Under the pieces are notes generated by a model that was given only the letters and a program-made list of their open reading frames with translations, did no database searches and had not been told where the DNA came from. The position numbers and the translations under genes are program-made. Shown here piece after piece: positions 37,182 through 44,293 of a stretch of DNA of 64,000 nucleotides (position 1 is its first letter; each line of letters starts with the position of its first letter). Source of the stretch: Lacinutrix sp. MedPE-SW (GTDB taxonomy: Bacteria > Bacteroidota > Bacteroidia > Flavobacteriales > Flavobacteriaceae); NCBI RefSeq assembly GCF_001874145.1, contig NZ_MPCX01000003.1:124001-188000 (forward strand), in the 5' to 3' direction.

Positions 37182-38213
37182 TTATGACATTTCTCCTCGT
37201 AAAGCTGTTTCATATATGGTTTTGAACAACTTAGGGGAAACATTTTGACCCAATAAATACATTAATTTGCTAATTGCAGCCTCTGTTGTAATGTCTTTTC
37301 CTGAAATTATGCCTATTTTTTTTAGTTTTTCGCTAGTTTCATATTGTCCCATCATCACACTTCCGCCAGAACATTGTGTTACATTTATTATATGTATACC
37401 TTTTTGTATTGTCTCTTTTAATAGATTAATAAACCAATCTTCTGTCGTACAATTTCCTGCGCCATAGGTTTCTAATATTACACCTTTTAAATCGGCAGTA
37501 TTAAATATACAGGTTAACAATTGTTTAGATATTCCTGGAAATAACTTTACTAAAGCTATGTTTTTTTCTAATTCTTTATGAACAACTAGTTGTTTTCTGG
37601 CATTTGGTTTAAACAAATACTCGTTATTTATTTTTAAATGTACTCCCGATTCTGCAAGATCTGGATAATTTAAGCTTGTAAAGGCTTCAAAATGTTCTGC
37701 ATTTATTTTTGTTGTTCTGTTTGCTCTATATAATTTATATTCAAAATATAGGCAGACTTCCTTTATTATTGGTTTATTATAATGTTGTAATGATGCTATT
37801 TGTATTGATGTTATTAAATTCTCTTTTGCATCTGTACGTAAATCTCCTATAGGTAATTGTGATCCTGTAAATATTACTGGTTTTGCCAGATGCTCTAACA
37901 TAAAACTTAATGCTGAGGCTGTATAACTCATAGTATCGCTACCGTGCAAAACAACAAAACCATCACAGCTATCGTAATTCTCTTCAATGATTTCTGCTAT
38001 ATCAACCCAATATTTAGGTTCCATATTACTAGAGTCTATAGGCTCATTAAATGTTGTTGTTGAAATATTACAGTCTAATAGTTTTAGTTCTGGAATTCTT
38101 ATTAATAAATTATCAAAATCAAATGCTCTAAGCGCTCCTGTTTCTGGGTCTTTTATCATACCTATAGTTCCGCCTGTATATATAAGGAGTATGTTTGGAA
38201 TACTTTTAGTCAT
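37182..38213 (-). CDS. ansA: Type I L-asparaginase
   Basis: The 343-residue enzyme hydrolyses asparagine to aspartate and ammonia. Both threonine sites are present: YTGGTIGM near residue 12-19 (nucleophile Thr) and HGSDTMSYTASAL with the second catalytic Thr and Asp. It has no signal peptide, which fits the cytoplasmic type I (AnsA) class. The tatD gene lies 30 bases upstream on the same strand, so the two probably form an operon. It could work downstream of the exported glycosylasparaginase at 10.2 kb if free asparagine is imported, but that is only inference. Confidence 0.92.
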   Translation of the reverse strand: MTKSIPNILLIYTGGTIGMIKDPETGALRAFDFDNLLIRIPELKLLDCNISTTTFNEPIDSSNMEPKYWVDIAEIIEENYDSCDGFVVLHGSDTMSYTASALSFMLEHLAKPVIFTGSQLPIGDLRTDAKENLITSIQIASLQHYNKPIIKEVCLYFEYKLYRANRTTKINAEHFEAFTSLNYPDLAESGVHLKINNEYLFKPNARKQLVVHKELEKNIALVKLFPGISKQLLTCIFNTADLKGVILETYGAGNCTTEDWFINLLKETIQKGIHIINVTQCSGGSVMMGQYETSEKLKKIGIISGKDITTEAAISKLMYLLGQNVSPKLFKTIYETALRGEMS

Positions 38214-38243
38214 AAATTTTTAGCTTTTACTTTTAGGTTTTTA

Positions 38244-39011
38244 TTAAACACCAAATACTGCTTTTGAGTTTTGAGTTGTTATTTGTGCAATTTCTTCTTC
38301 ACTTATATTATAAATTTCAGATAGTTTTTCTACAACCTGTAATATATAGCTACTTTCATTTCGTTTACCACGGTATGGTTTTGGTGCCAAATATGGCGCA
38401 TCTGTCTCTAAAACAATATGTTTTAAATCTATTTTATTTAAAAATTTATCTATTTTTCCGTTTTTAAAAGTAGCGACTCCACCAATTCCTAATTTCATAT
38501 TATATGAAATGGCTTGATGTGCTTGTTCTAATGTTCCTGTAAAACAATGAAATATTCCAAAAAGGTCTTCGGCTTTTTCTTCTTCTAAAATTTCAAATAT
38601 TTCATTAAATGCTTCACGGCAGTGAATTACAATTGGTAATTTATATTTTTTTGCTAGTTTTATTTGATGCCTAAAGGCTTCTTGTTGTATTGCTAATGTG
38701 CTTTTATCCCAATATAAATCTATCCCTATTTCTCCAACGGCATAAAATTTATGTTGTTCAAGCATTTGCTCTACATGTGCTAATTCTTTTTTGTAATTTT
38801 CTTTTACATGTGTTGGGTGTAAACCCATCATTAAAAAAACATGTTCTGGATAGTCTTTTTCTAGTTGCAGCATAGATGCTGTGTATGTAGAATCTATGGC
38901 TGGAATAAACAATCTAGAAACGTTAGCGTCTAATGTGCGCTGCATCATTTCTGCTCTATCCTCATCGAAAGCTTCACTGTATAAATGCGTGTGTGTGTCT
39001 GTAATAATCAT
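38244..39011 (-). CDS. TatD family metal-dependent hydrolase (DNase)
   Basis: The 255-residue TIM-barrel hydrolase has all TatD motifs: DTHTHLYSEAF (first metal ligands), GEIGIDLYWDKS (bridging Glu), the VIHCREAF and FHCFTG histidines, and ETDAPYLAPKPYRGKRNE. TatD enzymes have 3'-5' exonuclease and AP-endonuclease-like activity in DNA quality control. A -7-like TATTTTTA lies 4 bases upstream of its ATG and overlaps the tail of the terminator of the anti-sigma gene, so termination of one unit and initiation of the next are compressed into about 40 bases. Confidence 0.93.
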   Translation of the reverse strand: MIITDTHTHLYSEAFDEDRAEMMQRTLDANVSRLFIPAIDSTYTASMLQLEKDYPEHVFLMMGLHPTHVKENYKKELAHVEQMLEQHKFYAVGEIGIDLYWDKSTLAIQQEAFRHQIKLAKKYKLPIVIHCREAFNEIFEILEEEKAEDLFGIFHCFTGTLEQAHQAISYNMKLGIGGVATFKNGKIDKFLNKIDLKHIVLETDAPYLAPKPYRGKRNESSYILQVVEKLSEIYNISEEEIAQITTQNSKAVFGV

Positions 39012-39015
39012 GGCG

Positions 39016-39055
39016 TAAAAATAGAAAAGTCATCTTGATTAGATGACTTTTCTAT
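39016..39055 (-). terminator. Intrinsic terminator of the sigma/anti-sigma operon
   Basis: A perfect 15-bp stem, ATAGAAAAGTCATCT / AGATGACTTTTCTAT, with a 5-base loop is followed on the minus strand by TTTTTA. It separates the anti-sigma gene from tatD. Confidence 0.88.
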
Positions 39056-39074
39056 TGTTAATTTCTGTTTGTAT

Positions 39075-39818
39075 TTACTCTAATTTATCTAATAAACGCT
39101 GTGCTTCTTTATAATCGTCTGCTCCTTCTGGAATTTGTTTTAATAACATAATTGATACATCATTACTATTTTGTTTTAATTTACTTAAAGCCGCATACCA
39201 TAATGCTCTGTTTTTATAGGCAGATTGTCCATTTATTAATGCTTTTAATTGCATATCTGCAATTGTAAAATTATCTAATTCTATATTTGTAATAGCATAA
39301 TATAATTGTAGCTCACTGTTTTCTGGATCTTTTTCTAGTACTTGCTTTAATAAGGTGTTGGCTTTTTTATAGTCTTTATTATTAAATGCTTTTGTAGCTT
39401 CTATTAATGTTTTTACATTACCTCTAACTACCGTCATTGGTTCATGCGTGTTGTAATCTGTATATCCTGGTTTACTAAATACTTGATTGTATATAAATAA
39501 GCCTAAAAACACAGCAACACTTGCTGCTATAGCCAACTGTCCTAATCTAAAGAATTTAGAGTGCTTTGGTCTTTCGGTTTTAGTTTTTGTTGTTTTAAAA
39601 TGTGTGTTTGAAATGCTTTTTAAATTATTTTTAAATGCAGATGTTTCAGCTTCATTTTCAAATTTATTTTTTAAGAATAGGTTTGCTTCTTTGTAAAGGT
39701 TAAAATTTTCGGCAAACACTTTATCTGTCTTCAAACGGTTTTTAAAAGCTAAAATTTCTGTTTCAGATAATTCATTATTTATATAGCTATCGAATAAAAT
39801 ATAGTCTTGATCTTCCAT
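39075..39818 (-). CDS. Transmembrane anti-sigma-factor-like protein with periplasmic TPR repeats
   Basis: This 247-residue protein has a cytoplasmic N-terminus of about 90 residues, one membrane helix (LGQLAIAASVAVFLGLFIYNQVF, about 93-115) and a C-terminal domain with two or three TPR-like helices (AFNNKDYKKANTLLKQVLEKDPENSELQLYYAITNIEL). The opening ILFDSYINNELSETEILAFKNRLKTD resembles the helical N-terminus of Bacteroidota anti-sigma proteins, but the zinc HxxxCxxC of classical ZAS domains is absent. The gene starts 5 bases after an ECF sigma gene, the usual partner order. It probably holds the sigma factor at the membrane and senses an envelope signal with its TPRs (inference). Confidence 0.7.
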   Translation of the reverse strand: MEDQDYILFDSYINNELSETEILAFKNRLKTDKVFAENFNLYKEANLFLKNKFENEAETSAFKNNLKSISNTHFKTTKTKTERPKHSKFFRLGQLAIAASVAVFLGLFIYNQVFSKPGYTDYNTHEPMTVVRGNVKTLIEATKAFNNKDYKKANTLLKQVLEKDPENSELQLYYAITNIELDNFTIADMQLKALINGQSAYKNRALWYAALSKLKQNSNDVSIMLLKQIPEGADDYKEAQRLLDKLE

Positions 39819-39823
39819 TTTAA

Positions 39824-40405
39824 TTAATAATTAAGTTGTTTAAATTTAGGCGACTCTTGAACCAGTTTTGTTAACTGCCCAATACATAAAGATTTCTTTT
39901 TTCGAGCATAAGCATAAGTTACACCTAAACTGGCTGCAACTTCTTCCATAGATTTTATTTTAAAAGTTGCTTTAATTAAATCTTTACATGCAGTACCTAA
40001 TTTTTGAAACATCTCGTTAAATAAGGCCTGTTTTTCACTAAATAAAGCAGTTTCTATTGCTAATTCATGAGCGCTATCTCCTTTAGATAAAACTTCTTCA
40101 TTTATTGTTACCTCCTTTTTATTGTTTTTTTTAAGAGTATTTAACCACTTACGCTTACAAAGCAGAAAAAAATAAGCATCAAAAGGACAGGTAAGTTGTA
40201 GTCCTTTATTTTTTGCCTGATTGTATATGGTAACTATAGTGTCTTGAACAATATCTTGAGCTTGGTCGCTGTCTCCACTATTTTGCTTTACATAATTAAT
40301 CACTTTTGGCACAAATTTATTATAGATAGCTTGTATAATAAATGAGTTATTTTCTAATAAACCTTCTATATATTTTTGGTCTTCGTGAATTTTTTTATCA
40401 CTCAT
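39824..40405 (-). CDS. ECF-type RNA polymerase sigma factor
   Basis: The 193-residue sigma-70 family protein has region 2 (IYNKFVPKVINYVKQNSGDSDQAQDIVQDTIVTIYNQA) and region 4 (FKIKSMEEVAASLGVTYAYARKKKSLCIGQL), with no region 1.1 or 3, so it belongs to the extracytoplasmic-function group. It is followed by the membrane TPR anti-sigma-like gene. Two identical promoter patterns (GGTAACAA-N13-TTGATATAA) lie nearby, one in its own divergent upstream region (40461) and one at 42093 before the CHAT gene group. They are the obvious targets of this factor, though that link is inferred. The gene's own promoter on the minus strand is not clear. Confidence 0.88.
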   Translation of the reverse strand: MSDKKIHEDQKYIEGLLENNSFIIQAIYNKFVPKVINYVKQNSGDSDQAQDIVQDTIVTIYNQAKNKGLQLTCPFDAYFFLLCKRKWLNTLKKNNKKEVTINEEVLSKGDSAHELAIETALFSEKQALFNEMFQKLGTACKDLIKATFKIKSMEEVAASLGVTYAYARKKKSLCIGQLTKLVQESPKFKQLNY

Positions 40406-40460
40406 AATGCCTTATTTCTCGGTTAGTTTCACACCAATTTAAAAAAACTTTAGAAAATAG

Positions 40461-40497
40461 AGGTAACAATTTTTAAATGGTTTTGATATAAGGTTGT
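40461..40497 (+). promoter_or_regulatory. Candidate ECF-sigma promoter P1
   Basis: A GGTAACAA box (40461-40468), 13 bases, then TTGATATAAGGTTGTA (40482-40497), lies in the divergent region between the sigma gene and the 145-residue protein gene. The same two boxes at the same spacing recur at 42093. It does not match the housekeeping TAnnTTTG pattern. Confidence 0.65.
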
Positions 40498-40556
40498 AAA
40501 AGGCAAAAAGCCAGAAACAATAAAACAAACTTTTAATCAATAAACATTTAGAAATT

Positions 40557-40994
40557 ATGAGAAATTCAATTTTAATTATCGCAACAGTAGTCTTTAGTTT
40601 TTTAACTGTAAATGCTACAAACTTAAAATCACAAGCTAACACAGTAACACGTGTAAACATTCACAAAGATGAAATTATAGAGGTTTTCGATTGGACTGTA
40701 AAAACTACAACCGGTGAGTTTTCTGGAACCGCAAGTTCTTTATTTGATGCTAAAAGAAGAGCAAATATAGTAGGACAAAATGCCATAGTAATAGAACAGA
40801 AAATTACAAACTACTTTATTTTAAAAAGTGAAATGCAATCTAATAACAATCGTGTTTTCTTTTGGGAAGTTAACACTGAAAAAGGATATGCAAAAGGATT
40901 TTCAAGCAATGAATTTAATGCAAAAAAAATGATGCATTTAGTTGCCAAAGGAGACATTACATCTTATCGAATAATTGAAAACAAGAAAAAATAA
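40557..40994 (+). CDS. Exported two-repeat protein, unknown
   Basis: This 145-residue protein has a signal peptide (ILIIATVVFSFLTVNA). The mature part is two copies of a unit of about 40 residues: VFDWTVKTTTGEFSGTASSLFDAKR...AIVIEQKI and VFFWEVNTEKGYAKGFSSNEFNAKK...ITSYRII. Each starts with VFxW, a GxxxG turn, a Phe-x-AK helix start and a final Ile strand. No family is recognised. It is the first gene behind candidate ECF promoter P1, followed 41 bases later by a lipoprotein gene. It is likely a periplasmic or surface protein of the sigma-factor regulon. Confidence 0.75.
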   Translation: MRNSILIIATVVFSFLTVNATNLKSQANTVTRVNIHKDEIIEVFDWTVKTTTGEFSGTASSLFDAKRRANIVGQNAIVIEQKITNYFILKSEMQSNNNRVFFWEVNTEKGYAKGFSSNEFNAKKMMHLVAKGDITSYRIIENKKK

Positions 40995-41035
40995 AACCCA
41001 TTAACAAAATTATATAACTATAAAAATTAGAAATC

Positions 41036-42019
41036 ATGAAAATTTTAAAAACAGTATTAGCGAGTTTATGTATAACAGCATTTACATTATTTACAAGTTG
41101 TGATACAGACGATAAATTTGAAAACTCAACAACAGATCCAATTGTTGCAACTGCAGCAGCATTTAAAAACATAAAGCTACAAGCTTTAGAAAACCAAACA
41201 CAGTATTTTCAATTTGATGCAAACGATGGTAACATTAGTTTAACCTCTAATAATGGAGTACAAATTAATATAAATACAAATTGTTTAACCTTAAACGGAA
41301 ACGCAACAACAGGAACAATAGATTTAGAATATGTAGAATTATTTGAAAAAGGAAATATGCTTACCACAAATAAACCTACAATGGGAACATTACCAAACGG
41401 CGACAAAGCCTTACTTATTTCTGGCGGAGAGTTTTTTATTGAAGCTACACAAAACGGTCAAGTTTTAGACACCAGTTGTAACATACAATTAGTCGTTCCT
41501 TCTAGTTTAACTGGTGGCGCAGATAATGCTATGACACTTTGGGAAGGCAATATAGACCTAGACGATAATCTAACTTGGGATGAAAATGAAGACCCAACAG
41601 GTCAAGATGGTGTTTTTGTTGAAGGTGGAGAATACTATGCTTTTTTAGGACAATTTGGTTGGTCTAATATTGATAGGTTTTATAATGACCCAAGACCAAA
41701 AACACTAATTCAAGCTCAAGCGCCTTTAGGTTATAACTTTGACAATAGTGCTATTTATTTATCTTATGATGGTGAAGACACTGGCTTAGCACAATTAGAT
41801 ACTTACGATGAAAACTTAAACCTATTTAGTGAGCATTATGGACAAATACCAATTGGTTTAGAATGCCATGTAATATTTGCAACCGAAGATAATGGTGTAT
41901 GGAGATATGCCGTAAAACAAGTAACCATAGTAGATAATCATATAATTACATTTAATTATAACGAAACAACTACTGCTACTGAAGCACAATTTATAAACAT
42001 AATTAATGCGCTACCATAA
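41036..42019 (+). CDS. Lipoprotein of unknown function in the ECF-sigma locus
   Basis: The 327-residue protein starts MKILKTVLASLCITAFTLF and has a lipobox FTSC (Cys about residue 23), then a Thr/Asp-rich spacer. The mature part is beta-rich, with LTSNNGVQININTNCLTLNGN, LPNGDKALLISGGEFFIEATQNGQ and an acidic block DLDDNLTWDENEDPTGQDG that looks like a calcium-type loop. Two Cys beside Thr-Asn and Ser-Asn motifs (about residues 82 and 150) might form a disulfide. No known family is evident. It is the second gene behind promoter P1 and is followed by a terminator 23 bases after its stop. Confidence 0.75.
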   Translation: MKILKTVLASLCITAFTLFTSCDTDDKFENSTTDPIVATAAAFKNIKLQALENQTQYFQFDANDGNISLTSNNGVQININTNCLTLNGNATTGTIDLEYVELFEKGNMLTTNKPTMGTLPNGDKALLISGGEFFIEATQNGQVLDTSCNIQLVVPSSLTGGADNAMTLWEGNIDLDDNLTWDENEDPTGQDGVFVEGGEYYAFLGQFGWSNIDRFYNDPRPKTLIQAQAPLGYNFDNSAIYLSYDGEDTGLAQLDTYDENLNLFSEHYGQIPIGLECHVIFATEDNGVWRYAVKQVTIVDNHIITFNYNETTTATEAQFINIINALP

Positions 42020-42041
42020 TAATTAACACCTACTTAAGCGC

Positions 42042-42074
42042 AAAAGGTCAGGATTTAAAATCCTGGCCTTTTTT
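42042..42074 (+). terminator. Intrinsic terminator ending the P1 unit
   Basis: AAAAGGTCAGGATT pairs with AATCCTGGCCTTTT (one G-T/T-G type mismatch) and leads into a T-run. It lies directly upstream of candidate promoter P2, isolating the two units. Confidence 0.85.
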
Positions 42075-42092
42075 AATATAGTAAAAAAATAG

Positions 42093-42129
42093 GGTAACAA
42101 AATAGAAACTGTATTGATATAAAGGTGTA
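42093..42129 (+). promoter_or_regulatory. Candidate ECF-sigma promoter P2
   Basis: GGTAACAA (42093-42100), 13 bases, then TTGATATAAAGGTGTA (42114-42129). Both boxes and the spacer length equal those of P1 at 40461. The small ORF at 42150 starts 20 bases later, followed by the PKD, CHAT, protease and response-regulator genes. Confidence 0.65.
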
Positions 42130-42149
42130 GCACATTAAAACACACTATT

Positions 42150-42257
42150 ATGAATACTACAAAAAACATAAATAAACAGGAAGAAATAAAGGAGCAAATA
42201 ATCTATTTTGCAATTAGAGTTGCCGTATTACTAACATTATTAGCATCGCTTGCATAA
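42150..42257 (+). CDS. Membrane micropeptide (35 aa) at the head of the CHAT operon
   Basis: The ORF runs from ATG at 42150 to TAA at 42257. It encodes a charged N-terminus (NKQEEIKEQ) and one hydrophobic helix (IIYFAIRVAVLLTLLASLA) reaching the C-terminus. It lies 20 bases behind candidate promoter P2 and 58 bases before the PKD-protein start, so it would be the first translated product of the operon. A second peptide of similar size and topology lies at 48604, on the other side of the gene group. No family is recognised; it could instead be a leader peptide. Confidence 0.5.
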   Translation: MNTTKNINKQEEIKEQIIYFAIRVAVLLTLLASLA

Positions 42258-42315
42258 GTTTAAGAGTTATAAAATTTCAGTTTTGTATATTTATTTATCT
42301 ATAACCAACGCTATT

Positions 42316-44274
42316 ATGAAAAATTTCTACCTAAATTATATATTCTTTTTTATAAGCGTTCTAGCTTTCAGTCAAGAAAAAACAACGCAAGATACTTTAC
42401 AACGTATAGCAACAATACAATACGAAATTAAAAACGACAGCGTACAGTTTTCATCTAAAACACCACCTTTAAACCAAATAGCTGGAGCACCAAAAGCTTA
42501 TTATAAACATTTTTGGGAATTTGGAGATGGCGATTATAGTAAAGAAGAAACACCTAGTAAACAATATAAAAAAAGTGGCGAATATGAAATTAAATATTGG
42601 GCAACAAATATTTACGACACAGGAAAACCACCAACCACAAGACCCAAAAAAATAAAAGTAAATCAAGATAACCCAACCGCAAAAGCATCTGCTTCTATGA
42701 GTGAGGATTTAGAACTAATTAGAAATCGAGAAGCAGTACCAAACCAAGAAATGGTTATTGTAATGCGCTATAAAAATTATAAAGATTATACTACAAACGG
42801 AACTTTACATCTGTTTTTTAATGAAACAAAATACAAAGCAGATAATTTTAAACTTATTGACACCAGACTTTATAATGCCGAAAAAATAATTAATAACGAA
42901 GATTATGTGTTTTCAAATAAAATAAATAACGAAAAAACCTTTTATGCTTCTACACAAAACAATATAAATTTACTTAAAACGAAGTATAACGATTCTACCG
43001 AAAAAGAAAACCTAGAACTAACGCTAACCGAAGCTAAAACTACGTATAAAAAATCCAGTACTATTGCGTTTAATAACATGGAACCAAACGAAGAACGCAA
43101 CATATTTTATACCTTTAAAACCACACCCGAAATGCTAAAAGACACAAGTGCCATAATTTCGGTTAGAAGTATTTATATTCCAGACAACAATTATAAAACA
43201 CACAAGGTAAAAGACATGGAAATGGAGATTGTTACTTCACACGATCCTAATAAAATGTCCACTAATGCAACCTTTTTAAATTACCGTTTAGTTCGTTTTA
43301 AAAGACCAAAATTTAAAATAAAATTTCAAAATAATGGCGAAGGTCCTGCAACTACAATTAAATTGGAAACCGATGTTCCCGATATGTTTGACAAAACAAC
43401 AATTAAAGTAGAAGACACCTATCCCAAAGTTCCAATTTGCCCAAAAAACGAAGTACAGTACAGTTGTATCGACACAACTTACACCAAAACCCAAGCTATT
43501 TTTACATTTAAAAACATTTATTTACCTGGAAGCGAGCAAAAAAACGTAAAGGATTATGACTCTACTAAAGGCTTTGTAAAATACAGCCTAAAATTTGCTG
43601 ATAATTTTCACAAGAAAAAAACAAAATCTAGAACAGCAATAATATTCGATAAAAACGAACCTATAATTACCAACTACTCCACTACTAGGTTTTTACCAGG
43701 CATATCAATTGGTGCAAAAGTCGGATATAATTTTTATAACGAATTAGAAAACTCTAAAGCATATTTTATTGGTGCTACATTATCCCCATTTAAATCTTAC
43801 CGTTGGTACTGGCAAATAGAGCTATTAAACAGCTTTCATAGTTATACAGGAGAAACAACAATTACAGAAACACTTGGCGATTTTGGAGCAGCTGGAGAAC
43901 AGTTTATTAGAAGAACCACAACTACAAATACATTTGATAATATAGATTGGGCAATACCAGTTTTAGTAAGATATAATATTAACAACTACATAGGTTTAGG
44001 TGCAGGATTACAAGGCACAATTTCATTATCTGAAAAAAAAGAAAGCAATATATTAATACAAGATTTTGAGAATACGCAACCACCACAATTTATATTTAAC
44101 GAAGAGCAAAATATAGAAAGCTCCTCTACTGCTTTTACTAATTTTAGAACCGGACTTTTATTTGAAGCAACAGTTGGTGCAGCGAGAATAGGCCCAAGTG
44201 CAGGCGCACGATATGTATTAAATTTTAAAGAGAATTTTAATTACTTACAGCTTTATGCTATTTGGAAGTTTTAA
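42316..44274 (+). CDS. PKD-domain outer-membrane beta-barrel protein, unknown
   Basis: The 652-residue protein starts at ATG 42316 (MKNFYLN...ISVLAFSQ signal peptide); an in-frame upstream ATG at 42250 overlaps the micropeptide and would spoil the signal peptide. After the signal come a PKD domain (FWEFGDGDYSKEETPSKQYKKSGEYEIKYWATN), a central region with the HDPNK motif and FKIKFQNNGEGPATTIKLE, typical of conserved beta-sandwich repeats in Bacteroidota surface proteins, and a C-terminal barrel of about 190 residues (GISIGAKVGYNFYNEL ... YLQLYAIWKF). It likely displays PKD/beta domains at the outer membrane. Twenty bases separate it from the CHAT gene, so the two are cotranscribed. Confidence 0.75.
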   Translation: MKNFYLNYIFFFISVLAFSQEKTTQDTLQRIATIQYEIKNDSVQFSSKTPPLNQIAGAPKAYYKHFWEFGDGDYSKEETPSKQYKKSGEYEIKYWATNIYDTGKPPTTRPKKIKVNQDNPTAKASASMSEDLELIRNREAVPNQEMVIVMRYKNYKDYTTNGTLHLFFNETKYKADNFKLIDTRLYNAEKIINNEDYVFSNKINNEKTFYASTQNNINLLKTKYNDSTEKENLELTLTEAKTTYKKSSTIAFNNMEPNEERNIFYTFKTTPEMLKDTSAIISVRSIYIPDNNYKTHKVKDMEMEIVTSHDPNKMSTNATFLNYRLVRFKRPKFKIKFQNNGEGPATTIKLETDVPDMFDKTTIKVEDTYPKVPICPKNEVQYSCIDTTYTKTQAIFTFKNIYLPGSEQKNVKDYDSTKGFVKYSLKFADNFHKKKTKSRTAIIFDKNEPIITNYSTTRFLPGISIGAKVGYNFYNELENSKAYFIGATLSPFKSYRWYWQIELLNSFHSYTGETTITETLGDFGAAGEQFIRRTTTTNTFDNIDWAIPVLVRYNINNYIGLGAGLQGTISLSEKKESNILIQDFENTQPPQFIFNEEQNIESSSTAFTNFRTGLLFEATVGAARIGPSAGARYVLNFKENFNYLQLYAIWKF

Positions 44275-44293
44275 TTAAAAATGTATTCTATAT

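Noticed and set aside
40100-40130. A GGTAACAA on the minus strand inside the sigma gene as a third ECF promoter
   Set aside because: The downstream TTGATATAA box is absent at 13 bases, and the bases encode conserved sigma residues.
42250-42315. Upstream ATG as the start of the PKD protein
   Set aside because: It overlaps the micropeptide stop and would bury the clear signal peptide starting at 42316.
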